Shown: positions 25,052-35,437, counted from the stretch's first letter. The stretch is DNA of 64,000 bases from CAVXWV01 sp963695415 (GCA_963695415.1 CAVOGL010000007.1:248001-312000); one strand, 5' to 3'. Notes: generated by a model from the letters alone, not told the origin. Numbers and translations: made by a program.

Positions 25052-26527
25052 TTAACAATACTGTTTGAGCACCTCAACGATATTCCCATCGGAGTCGTGG
25101 ACCGTCAATTCCATCGGCATTTGTCCGGGTAGTGAGTGTGTGGCGCATCCAAAGCATGGATCGTATGCCCTGAATGCCATCTCGACCCGGTTCAATATTC
25201 CTTCACTAACCACGGTCCCTTTCTTGATGAAACCGCGCGCAGCTTTATTGATCGACATACTGATTGGAGCGTAATTATTCGTGGTGCCTACGATCAGGTT
25301 TACCCTGGTGAGGATACCGCGCTCATCGGTGACATAATGGTGTGTCAGGGTTCCGCGTGGAGCTTCAACGATACCAACGCCTTCCGAAGGAGTCTCAGTT
25401 GGGATTGTGTGGAAATCGGGTGAGGTGATTTCCGGGTCAGAAGCGAGTTTGACAATCATCTCGGCTGCGTATAGCAATTCTATCAGGCGCGCCCAGTGAA
25501 TAGCCAGGCGGTGATGGACTACCTCGGGTTTTCCTGGAGCAAGTGTCTGGTAGAACTTCTGATACTCTTCCTGGGCTCTGGCGGTAGCCATCCCATCGGC
25601 TGCGTTCAACCTGGAAAGCGGGGTTGCCATGTAAACGCCTGAATCTTTTCCTCCCTGGAAACCTTTCCAGCCCACCTTTTTTAAGTAAGGGAATTTAAGG
25701 TACGTCCAGGGTTCCACGCGTTCGGCAATCCAATCTGTATATTCGTTGGGAGAATATTTACCGATCCGCTCTCCATCCGGCGCCATGACGCTGACTTTTC
25801 CGTCGTAGAAATTGACCAGGTTATTCTCATCAACCAAGCCGATCGAGTAAGTTTCATCCAGATAGATATCGCCAAGAATCAGGTCTTTATATCCCTGGTT
25901 TCCCAGCACCAGGTCGTTGAAGAGCTGCAGGCTAAACTGGGCGAATTCTATTGCCCAATTGCCAATCTCTAATATCTCAACGCGTTCTTCTTCCGTTATC
26001 CCCTTCGTCTGACCACCTGGGATGGAGGTGCAGGGATGCACTTTCCTTCCACCAATGATTTCGACGATATGGTGACCGTATTTTCTCGCCTGGATCACCT
26101 TTCCGCCAATCTCCAGACCGACTTTGTGGATCACGCCGAGGATATTGCGCTCGGCGACTGGGGCATCTGGTCCCATGACGAAATCGGGTCCAGCCAGGGC
26201 ATAAAAGTGGGTGGTGTGGTCGGTGAAATAAAAACCGGAGTAAAGCAGCTCACGCAGTTTCTTGGCTGTCGGAGGCGGGTCAACTTTGTAAACAGCATCT
26301 GCTGCCTTGGCAGCTGCCATATGGTGCGCCTCAGGGCAAACACCACAAATCCTGTTCGTCAAGACAGGCATTTCTTCAACCGGTCTGCCGACACAAAACC
26401 TTTCAAATCCACGCAATTCTGGGATTTGGAAATAAGTGTTGGCGACATCTCCTTCTTCATTTAAGAAGATCTCAATTTTGCCATGCCCTTCTAACCTGGT
26501 AATTGGATCGATCGAAATTTTTTGCAT
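25052..26527 (-). CDS. mvhA: MvhA-type [NiFe] hydrogenase large subunit (group 3c)
   Basis: 491 aa. Holds the NiFe centre: N-terminal L1 motif RICGVCPEAHH near residue 60 and C-terminal L2 motif DPCFGCATH near 465, followed by a cleavable extension (from SLPGQMPMELTV). The N-terminal MQKISIDPITRLEGHGKIEIF is typical. With MvhG and MvhD it oxidises H2 and passes electrons to HdrABC, allowing flavin-based electron bifurcation. It is not an F420-reducing enzyme by context: no FrhB-like gene is present. Confidence 0.95.
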   Translation of the reverse strand: MQKISIDPITRLEGHGKIEIFLNEEGDVANTYFQIPELRGFERFCVGRPVEEMPVLTNRICGVCPEAHHMAAAKAADAVYKVDPPPTAKKLRELLYSGFYFTDHTTHFYALAGPDFVMGPDAPVAERNILGVIHKVGLEIGGKVIQARKYGHHIVEIIGGRKVHPCTSIPGGQTKGITEEERVEILEIGNWAIEFAQFSLQLFNDLVLGNQGYKDLILGDIYLDETYSIGLVDENNLVNFYDGKVSVMAPDGERIGKYSPNEYTDWIAERVEPWTYLKFPYLKKVGWKGFQGGKDSGVYMATPLSRLNAADGMATARAQEEYQKFYQTLAPGKPEVVHHRLAIHWARLIELLYAAEMIVKLASDPEITSPDFHTIPTETPSEGVGIVEAPRGTLTHHYVTDERGILTRVNLIVGTTNNYAPISMSINKAARGFIKKGTVVSEGILNRVEMAFRAYDPCFGCATHSLPGQMPMELTVHDSDGNIVEVLKQYC

Positions 26528-26539
26528 TTTTACCTCTAA

Positions 26540-27544
26540 TTATTTCCCATTTCTGGCTGACCAGGCTTTCTTGCTAGCTTGAAGCAACGAACCGGCCAGG
26601 TTGAACCGGTAAAATTGACCAGCTGGATCAGGTATTCCGTCTAGAATGCGGTCAATTTCTTCCGGGTCATTGCTATCGATCACCGATGCAACCGCGGTCA
26701 TCAAACGAGCGCCGTAATCCAGAACACCTTCAGCAGGTCCGTAACAGCCAACGCAGGCTGCACCTGCATGCGGGCACAGGGCAGTGCAACCGCTGCGTGT
26801 GGCGGGTCCGTTGCACAGTACTCCCTGTTCCAGCAGGCATAGGTCAGGATTCGGGACAATGTGTTGTATGCGAACAAATTCTGTAATCTTTTTCTCATTG
26901 CGCGTGCGCTTGCACTCGTCGCAAACCGTGGATCCGGATGCGCCGATCACTGATCCGGGAGGGGGGAGTTCTGCTTTCCCTTGCAAAGCCTGGATTACCA
27001 GGTCGATCACAGCCGCAATCTGGTGCGACTCAGGCGGACATCCGGGCATGTAATAGTCCACCTCCACAACCTGGTCGAGGGTTTTTAAAACAGGTTTGAA
27101 TTCCGGAATGTGGATTGCGCCTTCAGGCATTTTATATTGGTACTGAGGTCGAATGTTATCCGGATTCTCAGTCGATATGCTTTGGTATGCAGCCTCGAAG
27201 ATTTCTTCAGGGCTGCTCAAGTTCGCCAGACCAGGAATGCACCCTTCGTTGGCACAAGAACCGAAAGCAACCAGGATTTGGGATTTCTTGCGAAGCAGAT
27301 GGGCGATTTCTTCATTTTCACTGTTGCGGATGCCTCCGTTGAAAAGGGTGAGGGTGATGGATTTATCTTCCATAGCCTCAACATCCTTGTATTTGGCATC
27401 CATTGCAACAGGCCAAAATACGACTTCAAAATTTGCATCTACATCCAGAATCTTTTCGCCTATGTTCAAAACGGCTATCTCGCATCCACCGCAGGAAGCA
27501 GCCCAATACATAGCAAATTTAGGTTTGCCGTTTGTTGTCATCAC
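26540..27544 (-). CDS. mvhG: MvhG-type [NiFe] hydrogenase small subunit
   Basis: 334 aa, no Tat signal, so cytoplasmic. Cysteine motifs for the Fe-S clusters: SCGGCEIAVLN near residue 18, GSCANEGCIPG, YYMPGCPPESHQI, CDECKRTR, and the C-terminal set CLLEQGVLCNGPATRSGC, CPHAGAACVGCYG. Small-subunit partner of MvhA; electrons go to MvhD. The start overlaps the mvhD stop in ATGA form. Confidence 0.94.
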   Translation of the reverse strand: MMTTNGKPKFAMYWAASCGGCEIAVLNIGEKILDVDANFEVVFWPVAMDAKYKDVEAMEDKSITLTLFNGGIRNSENEEIAHLLRKKSQILVAFGSCANEGCIPGLANLSSPEEIFEAAYQSISTENPDNIRPQYQYKMPEGAIHIPEFKPVLKTLDQVVEVDYYMPGCPPESHQIAAVIDLVIQALQGKAELPPPGSVIGASGSTVCDECKRTRNEKKITEFVRIQHIVPNPDLCLLEQGVLCNGPATRSGCTALCPHAGAACVGCYGPAEGVLDYGARLMTAVASVIDSNDPEEIDRILDGIPDPAGQFYRFNLAGSLLQASKKAWSARNGK

Positions 27545-28023
27545 ACCACCTCTCCTGTTTCAAGCTCTTGCTCTTGCAGCACAGCGTCTTGCGAACCGTT
27601 AGGTGATTGGTTCCATTTCAAAGGACCCAGCGCACGGACTTCCTCCACCATGCGGTTGATTTCTCCGGCAAGTTTGACCCCCTCTGCTGCACTTGCCCAT
27701 ACTAGCTGCACTCTTGCTGGCTCAATCCCCATTTGTTCGAGTGTACGTGATAAGAGTTTATATCGTCTGAGAGCTTTATAGTTTTGCTCGATGTAATGAC
27801 ATTCACCGGGATGGCAGCCCGTGATGAGCACACCATCGGCGCCGCTTGAGAGTGCTTTCAGAACGAAAGTAGGATCCAGACGCCCGGAGCACATTAAGCG
27901 TACAAGCCTCACGTTTGGGGCATACTTCACCCGTGCAATACCTGCAAGATCTGCAGCCCGGTAACTGCACCAGTTGCACGTGAACCCGATAATAACCGGT
28001 TCAAATTGGTTGGTTTCTACCAT
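27541..28023 (-). CDS. mvhD: MvhD, [2Fe-2S] electron-transfer subunit linking hydrogenase to Hdr
   Basis: 160 aa. Conserved cysteines in FTCNWCSYRAADLAG, RLMCSGRLDP, GVLITGCHPGECHY; the FlpD/MvhD domain. It carries electrons from the hydrogenase to HdrA. A 25-residue Gln/Glu-rich tail at the C-terminus is beyond the usual end. 37 bp after the hdrA end; 4-bp overlap with mvhG. Confidence 0.94.
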   Translation of the reverse strand: MVETNQFEPVIIGFTCNWCSYRAADLAGIARVKYAPNVRLVRLMCSGRLDPTFVLKALSSGADGVLITGCHPGECHYIEQNYKALRRYKLLSRTLEQMGIEPARVQLVWASAAEGVKLAGEINRMVEEVRALGPLKWNQSPNGSQDAVLQEQELETGEVV

Positions 28024-28060
28024 ATTAGTTTCCTTATGAATTGGACCATTATCCGATTAC

Positions 28061-30097
28061 TTAACCGACCGCCGCCTCAACCTTGGGCAGGTTAAGCATC
28101 AACAATCCTTCAATCTGGGCAAGTACCTGCTCATTGCTGAACACCGTGCCGGTGATTGCGCCTGCTGGACATGCTGCGACACAGGTGCCACACCCCTGGC
28201 ACAACGCCGGGTTGACTTCAGACACCATCCTGTCTTCGTGGAAAAGGATTGCATTATAAGGGCATAGATCATTGCAAATCCGGCAGCCAGAGCAGGCATC
28301 TTCGGTGATGCTGGCTCGAACAGGTTCAAGCTCGATTTCTCCTTGTTGAATCCTTCCCAATACACCGCGGCAGCTGCTGCACCTTGAGCCACACTGCTAG
28401 GAATGTCTTTTGGTCCTTGATTGCAGCCGGCGATGAAAATACCCTCTGTCATCGTTGCCACAGGATCAAGTTTCGGGTGTTTTTCGATCAACCAGCCATC
28501 CGCGCTGCAAGAGAGTCCGAACAGCTTGGCTACCTCCTTTGCATCATGCCTGGGTTCGAGACCAGATGATAAAATCACCATGTCGACCGGGATGCGCCTC
28601 TGTTTTCCCGCCAGGGTGTCTTCCGTTTGGATGATCAGCTTACCTTCTTCGCCGGGCAGCCGGGCAGCGTCACTTACCTCCGCTACCTTACCGCGCACGA
28701 AGAAGTTCCCTCCTCCAGGACTCGCTGGTAAAACTCATCGTATGCTTTGTATGCGGTGCGCATATCAATATAGAAGTTATACACGGTAGCCCCGGTGCGT
28801 TCTTTAACCAGGTGGGCGAATTTTAGACCCTGCATACAGCAAATTACAGAGCAGTAGTTATTGAAATTGCGATCACGGCTTCCAACACAATGAATAATGC
28901 CCACGGAAGAAGGTTTTGTAACCCCGTCCCTCAGGACAATATCGCCGTTGGTCGGTCCTGCTGAGTTGCTCAAGCGTTCGAACTCAAGACTGGTGAAAAC
29001 ATTAGCCAGTCTACCGTAACCGTAGGATTCGACACGTCTGGCATCGAAAAGGTCATACCCGGTTGCCAGTATGATATTGCCTACCTCAACAGTAATAAAC
29101 TCGTCTTCCTGTTCGAAATCAATCGCGTTCGTCGGGCAGAATTTCTCACAAGCTTTGCAGGTGCCTTTCTGAAAATATGTGCAGTTCGGTTTATCGATAA
29201 CCGGGTATTTTGGAACTGCTTGAGGGAAAGGTGTGTAAACAGCCTTTCTGTAACCCAATCCGGCCTCATAAACATCATCTATGATCTTTTTAGGGCACTT
29301 TTCCTGGCAAATCCCGCAGCCAGTACAGAGTTCTTCGTTGATATAACGCGCCTTCTTGCGAATGGTGACCGTGAAATTGCCAACATATCCGTCTACTCTC
29401 TCGACCTCACTCCAACTGTAAAGGTGGATATTGGGATGGGTTCCGGCAGATACCATACGCGGCGTGAGAATACAGGCTGAACAGTCCAGGGTGGGGAAAG
29501 TTTTATCGAATTGAGCCATGTGCCCACCGATGGAGGGCTCACGCTCGATCAGATAAACGGGAAATCCGGCATCTGCCACTTCAAGAGCTGCCTGGATCCC
29601 TGCGATGCCACCACCAACAACCAATGTCGCGGGGTGGATGGGCACGTGCAGCGGTTCCAACGGTTCATTGTAGATGACACGCTCAACTCCGCCAGACACG
29701 CACGGCTTTAGATTTTGCTGTTGCAACCGGTTTGTCGGTGTGCACCCAGGATACCTGCTCACGTATCGAGACCAACTCGCACATGTAAGGATTCAATCCG
29801 GCTCTGGAGCATGCTGTGCGGAATGTGTTCTCGTGCAGGTGGGGCGAACACGCTGCCACAACCACCCGGTTCAGAGCCAAGTTCCTGGATGTCATTTTCG
29901 ATGAGTTCCTGACCCAGGCTTGAACACATGAATTTGTAATCTCGGGAAACCACAACTCCCCGGTCCTTCAAGGGTTTCTCCAGCCCATACCGCCACATCC
30001 TCAACATCAACGGTTCCGGCGATATTCGAACCACAATGGCAGACGTACACTCCAACACGGCTTCTTGCGGTTCTTGAGTTTTCTGTGTTTCGCTCAT
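28061..30097 (-). CDS. hdrA: HdrA, flavin-containing heterodisulfide reductase subunit (six apparent frameshifts)
   Basis: Start ATG 30097 behind GAGGAACAA; about 670 aa if the frame is mended. Protein homology continues unbroken while the frame changes at about 30055, 29962, 29887, 29697, 28712 and 28360. The order is N-terminal block (RVGVYVCHCGSNIAGTVDV, DYKFMCSSLGQ, AACSPHLHENTFR), FAD site (LVVGGGIAGIQAALE), [4Fe-4S] sites (CTGCGICQEKCP, CKACEKFCP), the second flavin region (FIAGCNQGPKDIPSSVAQG) and a C-terminal ferredoxin (CSGCRICNDLCP, CQGCGTCVAACP). At 29962 a GGGG run needs one G fewer; at 28712 a TT needs one T more. HdrA carries the bifurcating FAD. Sequence error is the likeliest cause. 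Confidence 0.88.
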
Positions 30098-30145
30098 GGT
30101 TTTGTTCCTCATTCCGGGCATTTGGGCATGGGTAAGCCTTGTTTT

Positions 30146-31089
30146 TTAGTTTTCTTGGGTGTTGCGGGGGTGCCTTTCAGGCTCGGGTTCCGGCACCTCC
30201 ACTCCAATTTTGCTGAGGCCTTTCTTGGCACTGACCAATTCCAGTCCAATTCCCAGTTTTTTTGCCTCGATACCAAAAGCAAGCCCAATCAACTGGGTGA
30301 AGAAAAGCACTGGAATGTTGATAGTTCGTCTTGAAATAGCGGTTGGTCTCTCCCTGATAGGCGTCCAGGTTCATCTGGCACATCGGGCAAACTGTGACCA
30401 TCACATCGGCACGATAAAGGTCCGCATCATGCAGCAGATCGTCTGAGCAGTTCGAAGGCAGTGGATGGTCTGATTTGGGTCATATGCCCACCACAGCATT
30501 CTGTTTTCAACGGATAGTCAATGACCTCAGCGCCGAGCGACTTCAGAAGCAGGTCAAGCTCGACTGGATGTTCGTAACCTGACCAACGACCTTCGTAATC
30601 TGGACGAGGAACCATGCAGCCCAGGTAAGGGGCCACGCGCAGACCTTTCAGGGGTCTGACAACTTTTTTCTTCACTTCGTCTAAACCGATATCATTGATA
30701 ATGACATCCAGTAAGTGCCTGATCGTAAGAGATCCTGGTTCATATGATAACCCCCCAGCCGCTAAAGCTTCATTTACATTTTTATTCAGCAACGGGCGTT
30801 CTTTCATATAATGGTCTGCTTTTGCCAGGTTCAGGTAACAGGCGCTGCAAGGTGCGACAACGGTGGAGCTGCCATTTTTCTGTTCAGCGGCAAGAGCCAG
30901 GTTGCGCGTGATCAAAGAATAAGCAGGAGTCAAGCTCAGGCTGACGTATTCAGTTGCCCCGCAGCAGTTCCAATCGTCGATTTCTTTCAGTTTCAAACCA
31001 ATTGGTTCTGCAATTGCCATCAGGGAAAGGTTGTAGGCTTTGGCGCTGCTCTCCATGGAGCAGCCGGGATAAAGAAGATATTCTTTCAT
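30146..31089 (-). CDS. hdrB: HdrB, heterodisulfide reductase catalytic subunit (two apparent frameshifts)
   Basis: ATG 31089 behind GGAGG, overlapping the hdrC stop. Two CCG domains for noncubane [4Fe-4S] clusters: YPGCSMES / DWNCCGATE / CSACYLNL, and PYLGCMVPR / TECCGGHM / CPMCQMNL. The frame breaks near 30440 (between RPSTAFELLRR and DLLHDADLY) and again near 30330 (after YFKTN), but the homologous protein continues to a stop at 30146 (PEPERHPRNTQEN). HdrB reduces a disulfide; the physiological disulfide in bacteria is unsettled. Confidence 0.88.
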
Positions 31090-31670
31090 TTTTCCTCCTC
31101 CAATTCTTTTGCTTTCTGGAGGATACTTTTTAATTGATCAATTTTTTTGATTTTTGTTGGGGTCATTGGGAACCGTTTTTTACTGATCATGCCCCAACCC
31201 ATTGGTGCCATACTGGGTAAACGCAGGGGATAATGTTTGAGATAATGGCGAGTTGCCAGACCGAACTCGTAACTGCGTCCGTAGTTTTCAACCATATCGA
31301 CAAATGTCGATGAAAAATCGGGCGCGGTGGAATCCTGGTAGAGCTTCGAGCGGATCGCCATTGATTTCAATGTGTACATAACATCGGTAATGTGTACTTC
31401 CTGCGGGCAGCGGACGACACAGTGGTAACAAGAAACACAGATCCAGGGTGTGTTGCTGCGCAAGGCTTCTTCGCGCATCCCAGCGCGCACCATGGCGAAC
31501 AACATGCGAGGTGTGTGTTCCATGTCTGCTGCGGAAGGACACGAACCACCGCAAGTACCGCATTGAATACACATTTCCAGGCGCGAAACACCGGCAGTGG
31601 CGTGGCTTACCTCTTCAAGAAATCTCAGGTTAGGGTTGTGATCGTGGGGGCTAACAGATTGGACAGTCAA
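31086..31670 (-). CDS. hdrC: HdrC, ferredoxin-like heterodisulfide reductase subunit
   Basis: About 194 aa from TTG 31670, which has GGAGGTGG just upstream; the frame extends to 31712. Two [4Fe-4S] motifs: CIQCGTCGGSCP and CVSCYHCVVRCP. HdrC passes electrons from HdrA to HdrB. First gene of the hdrCBA-mvhDGA-protease operon. It is intact, unlike the next two genes. Confidence 0.92.
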   Translation of the reverse strand: MTVQSVSPHDHNPNLRFLEEVSHATAGVSRLEMCIQCGTCGGSCPSAADMEHTPRMLFAMVRAGMREEALRSNTPWICVSCYHCVVRCPQEVHITDVMYTLKSMAIRSKLYQDSTAPDFSSTFVDMVENYGRSYEFGLATRHYLKHYPLRLPSMAPMGWGMISKKRFPMTPTKIKKIDQLKSILQKAKELEEEK

Positions 31671-32069
31671 AAGCCACCTCCAAAATGGCAAGAATGTTTT
31701 TGATGGATACAAGGAAGGGTAGGGTCAATGATTTTTACTTTGTCTCCTTCTATAAAAAGGGATCGTGCAGTAAAACTTAAATTACTTAGGTGCCTGGAAT
31801 TCTTATATTTAGCTGGAAGAACTGGATGAACTCTAAAAAATCACCCAATTTTTTGCCATAAGTATGATTTCATTTAACCCTACAATCTAGTAACAAAAAG
31901 CACGCACCCGCGGTGACAAATGTTACTAGCCTTTATTACCATCCTAATCTACTCAAATATAGTTGATATCTAATCAACGGTCTGTTCCTGAGGATTATGC
32001 TGTAATGATAAAAAGTTTCATGTAAGAACGCGGTAAAATAACGCAAACTATAAAACGAAATGGGATACC
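31671..32069. other. Intergenic region between hdrC and transketolase, no gene seen
   Basis: 399 bp between divergent genes, so it must hold both promoters. AT-rich and without a plausible reading frame. The only structure I see is GTTGAT at 31962-31967 and ATCAAC at 31973-31978, a small palindrome about 90 bp upstream of the transketolase ATG that could be an operator. Confidence 0.5.
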
Positions 32070-34088
32070 ATGATCAACAAAACAGATTTGGAAAACAAAG
32101 CCATCAATACAATCCGGTTTTTATCGGCTGATGGCGTCGAGCAGGCAAACTCCGGGCATCCTGGTCTGCCGATGGGGGCTGCGGCTATGGCATATTGTGT
32201 TTGGACCAGGCACTTGCACTTCAATCCTCAAAATCCAAATTGGATTAACCGGGATCGGTTCATTCTATCGGGCGGGCACGGCTCCATGTTGTTGTACAGC
32301 TTGCTTTACTTAACCGGATATGATCTGTCCCTCGAGGAACTCAAGAATTTTCGCCAGCTAAACAGTCTCACCCCGGGGCATCCTGAATATGGGGTCACCC
32401 CGGGTGTGGAAGTGACTACAGGTCCCCTGGGGCAGGGTTTTGCAAACGGCGTTGGTATGGCGATCGCTGAAAGGCATCTCGCAAAAAGATTCAACCGGGA
32501 TGGATTTGAGATATTAAACAATTATGTTTATGCGATCGTAACGGATGGAGATTTGATGGAAGGCGTGACCAGTGAAGCCGCATCGTTAGCCGGTCACCTC
32601 GGATTAGGGAATCTTGTTTACCTATATGATGACAACCACATTTCGATCGATGGGAGTACAGACATCGCGTTCACCGAAGACCGGATGGCAAGGTTTGCTG
32701 CCTACAACTGGCATGTTCAGGTTGTCGAGGATGGCAATGATGTTGATGCTATCGATGCCGCAATCTCACTGGCAAAACAAGATCCACGTCCATCGATCAT
32801 CTCGGTACGGACCCAGATTGGTTTTGGGCTTCCGACTAAACAGGGAACTGCGAAGGCACACGGGGAGCCAGCAGGCAAAGCGGAATTAGAGAGTGCCAAA
32901 CAAAACCTGGGTTGGCCTCTCGAACCTTTATTTTACGTTCCCGATGATGTTCGCGACTTTTTCCGTAGATTGGGTGAAAAAAGGAGCTTGATTGAAAGTG
33001 AGTGGATTAAACTTTTTAATGTTTATGAAGAGTTTTTTCCTGAAGAGGCAGCAGAATTTCAACGACGTATTAAAGGTGAGCTTCCCGATGATTGGGATCG
33101 TGATTTACCATTATATGAAGCCGATGTAAAAGGTCAGGCGACACGCAATGTGTCAGGTGCGGTAATCAATAAGCTGGCTAAGCATCTGCCTGAGTTGATG
33201 GGAGGATCGGCGGACCTTGCTCCTTCAAATAAAACCTGGATCGAGGGGGAACCTGCATTCCAATATGGTTCGGAGCAAGGCAGGAATTTCCATTTTGGTG
33301 TACGTGAGCATGGAATGGGTTCGATCGTGAATGGCATGGCGGTTTATGGAGGTATTCGACCGTATGCAGGTACTTTTCTGACTTTCTCCGACTATGTGAG
33401 ACCAGCCATGCGCGTTGCAGCTCTGTCCGAATATCCGAGCATCTGGGTATTCACGCATGACAGTATCGGGCTAGGTGAAGATGGACCTACCCACCAACCT
33501 GTAGAACACCTGGCAGCCCTGCGCGCAATCCCTAAACTGGCAGTTATCCGTCCATGTGACGCAAATGAGACTGTTGAAGCCTGGAAAGTTGCCATTAAAA
33601 GAAACCATGCTCCCACAGCTATGGCGTTTTCGCGCCAAAACCTGCCAGTTTTGAACCGGGAAGTGTATGCACCCGCTTCGATGCTCTCAAAAGGTGCATA
33701 TGTACTCGCAGACCTGGGCGGTACAGTTCCCGACATTATCCTCATCTCCTCAGGTTCGGAGGTCAGCCTGATAGAAAAAGCGGGAATTCAACTGGTTAAC
33801 GCAGGTCACTGCGTACGTCTGGTCTCATTCCCCTGTTGGGAATTGTTCGACATGCAGGAAGAGCAGTATCAGCAAAGTGTATTCCCTCCTGAGATAACCA
33901 GAAGGATAGCCGTGGAAGCGGGCATACGGTTGGGCTGGGACCGTTGGATCGGTCCCGATGGTGTCTTTATCGGCATGAACCAATACGGTAAATCGGCTCC
34001 TTACACCGTGTTGTACGAGGAATTTGGGATCACTGTTGAGGCTGTTTTCAGCGAAGCTCAGCGAATTCTGAACCAGGTCACAGCCTAA
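32070..34088 (+). CDS. tkt: Transketolase
   Basis: 672 aa, full length. It moves two-carbon units between sugar phosphates with thiamine diphosphate. Seen: ANSGHPGLPMGAAAM, HGSMLLYSLLYLTGY, TTGPLGQGFANGVGMA, ThDP motif TDGDLMEGVTSEAASLAGHL to YDDNHISIDG, the pyrimidine domain (RNFHFGVREHGMGSI), HDSIGLGEDGPTHQPVEH and a C-terminal domain. Single gene, no pentose-phosphate neighbours. ATG without a strong ribosome site (AACGAAATGGGATACC). Confidence 0.96.
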   Translation: MINKTDLENKAINTIRFLSADGVEQANSGHPGLPMGAAAMAYCVWTRHLHFNPQNPNWINRDRFILSGGHGSMLLYSLLYLTGYDLSLEELKNFRQLNSLTPGHPEYGVTPGVEVTTGPLGQGFANGVGMAIAERHLAKRFNRDGFEILNNYVYAIVTDGDLMEGVTSEAASLAGHLGLGNLVYLYDDNHISIDGSTDIAFTEDRMARFAAYNWHVQVVEDGNDVDAIDAAISLAKQDPRPSIISVRTQIGFGLPTKQGTAKAHGEPAGKAELESAKQNLGWPLEPLFYVPDDVRDFFRRLGEKRSLIESEWIKLFNVYEEFFPEEAAEFQRRIKGELPDDWDRDLPLYEADVKGQATRNVSGAVINKLAKHLPELMGGSADLAPSNKTWIEGEPAFQYGSEQGRNFHFGVREHGMGSIVNGMAVYGGIRPYAGTFLTFSDYVRPAMRVAALSEYPSIWVFTHDSIGLGEDGPTHQPVEHLAALRAIPKLAVIRPCDANETVEAWKVAIKRNHAPTAMAFSRQNLPVLNREVYAPASMLSKGAYVLADLGGTVPDIILISSGSEVSLIEKAGIQLVNAGHCVRLVSFPCWELFDMQEEQYQQSVFPPEITRRIAVEAGIRLGWDRWIGPDGVFIGMNQYGKSAPYTVLYEEFGITVEAVFSEAQRILNQVTA

Positions 34089-34097
34089 TCAGAACAA

Positions 34098-34703
34098 TTA
34101 TTTCTTCGCGGTTTTCCCGGGTAGAGGTTTACCACAGTTAGGGCAGGTGTTTTCCTGTTCCTTCACAACGAATCCACAATTCATGCATGTAGAAGGCTGC
34201 ACATTTCCCAGTGGGGCGCCGCAGGCGATACAAGTTCCGGAGCCGACTGGATTGGCGACCCGGCAGTATTCGCATACCATCCGGCGCAGACGCTCTGAGA
34301 GTGCCTGCCCAGCGCCTGCGTTTCGGGCAACAGCGTCGATCACTTCCCATGTTTTTTCATCCAGCTGCAGGTTCTCGATATCCTGGGCTATATCATCGAG
34401 TCGCGAAACGATGTTCCATGGATTTAGCCAGGACCAAAGTGCAGATTGACCGAGGCTCGCGGCGATCCCCAGCCAAGATTGTTCTCCAACCTGGACCGAA
34501 ACTCCATCAGCAACTTGCTGGAGCACCACAGTTAATGCTGTGCGCCCTCCAGATTGAGGTGCATCTCTGGTGGAAACCTGTACGATCAGATGATCATCGC
34601 TGCCCAAGGTCTGGGTTTTGAGATTGCCACGGTTAAACTTCCCGATCAAGGCGTTAGCAATATGGCGGGGTTTAAGGGAACCGTGATAAATGCGAGTTTG
34701 CAT
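34098..34703 (-). CDS. Zinc-ribbon protein, function unknown
   Basis: About 201 aa from ATG 34703 (GGAG 6 bp upstream; the frame is open to 34715). The first 140 residues are a soluble domain (SGGRTALTVVLQQVADGVSVQVGEQSW in part) with a hydrophobic stretch LGIAASLGQSALWSWLNPWN, then two double-cysteine ribbons: CEYCRVANP / CIACG and CMNCGFV / CPNCG. I recognise the zinc ribbons but no catalytic motif. Converges on transketolase with a 9-bp gap. Confidence 0.78.
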   Translation of the reverse strand: MQTRIYHGSLKPRHIANALIGKFNRGNLKTQTLGSDDHLIVQVSTRDAPQSGGRTALTVVLQQVADGVSVQVGEQSWLGIAASLGQSALWSWLNPWNIVSRLDDIAQDIENLQLDEKTWEVIDAVARNAGAGQALSERLRRMVCEYCRVANPVGSGTCIACGAPLGNVQPSTCMNCGFVVKEQENTCPNCGKPLPGKTAKK

Positions 34704-34807
34704 AAGCTTCTCCAACGTTAAGGCTTGCTTCGAATAGGTAGATTATAATCGTCCCTGCGGTTTCCTGACCATGCGATCGCAGCACCGTCGGAATTCGTGC
34801 TAAGGAG

Positions 34808-35437
34808 ATGGATGTTAAAAAACTTTTTAAGATTATATGGTTACCTTTCGCGCTTGCGCTGACTGTTTCTGTGATGATGAAGGGGAACCAAGTGACAGCT
34901 GAATCTCTTTTTCAGATACCAACAGGATCGATTGCTACCGTCACAGGTACCCCCGTGGGAGCGATTGCAGTAGTGCTCTCCAATGAACAGGGTTTTGCCA
35001 ACCTCCGTTCCGGACCCAATACGGTTGGGTATGAAGTAGTGGGTGTTCTATTGGTAGGGGAGCAGGTAGCCGCCCTCGGCAGATCACCCGGTGGTAATTG
35101 GATCGTTGTTGCGTACCCGGGAGCACAGAATGGCATAGGGTGGGTGTTCAGTGACCTTGTTGAAATAACCGGCTCATTACCAATTATTGAACCACCTGCG
35201 ACAATCACACCGCGGACGACACCTACTATCGACCCTACCCTGGCGGCACAATTCCTCATCGATGTTGCCCCAACCAGATTACCAACTTATACACCGCCAC
35301 CACCACTCATTCTACCGACAGTTATATCGGACGTTCCTACCACGGTCAGCGAGCGAGTGCCTTATGGTCTGGTAATTGTTGCATTAGGTGTGATCGGGAT
35401 CTTTGGGCTGCTGATTTCCTTTCTGCGAGGACGTTAA
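34808..35437 (+). CDS. Secreted SH3b-domain protein with Pro/Thr-rich linker and C-terminal membrane helix
   Basis: 209 aa. Signal-anchor-like N-terminus (IIWLPFALALTVSVMM), a bacterial SH3 domain at about 55-125 (ANLRSGPNTVGYEVVGVLLVG, GNWIVVAYP, GWVFSDLVEI), a Pro/Thr-rich linker (ITPRTTPTIDPT, LPTYTPPPPLI), and a final helix (YGLVIVALGVIGIFGLLISFL) with RGR. This resembles cell-surface SH3 proteins common in Anaerolineae. Probably envelope-located; ligand unknown. Confidence 0.82.
   Translation: MDVKKLFKIIWLPFALALTVSVMMKGNQVTAESLFQIPTGSIATVTGTPVGAIAVVLSNEQGFANLRSGPNTVGYEVVGVLLVGEQVAALGRSPGGNWIVVAYPGAQNGIGWVFSDLVEITGSLPIIEPPATITPRTTPTIDPTLAAQFLIDVAPTRLPTYTPPPPLILPTVISDVPTTVSERVPYGLVIVALGVIGIFGLLISFLRGR

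Noticed and set aside
28099..28698. Separate small genes within the hdrA region
   Set aside because: Each frame carries a consecutive part of one HdrA protein, so they are pieces of a frameshifted gene, not independent genes.
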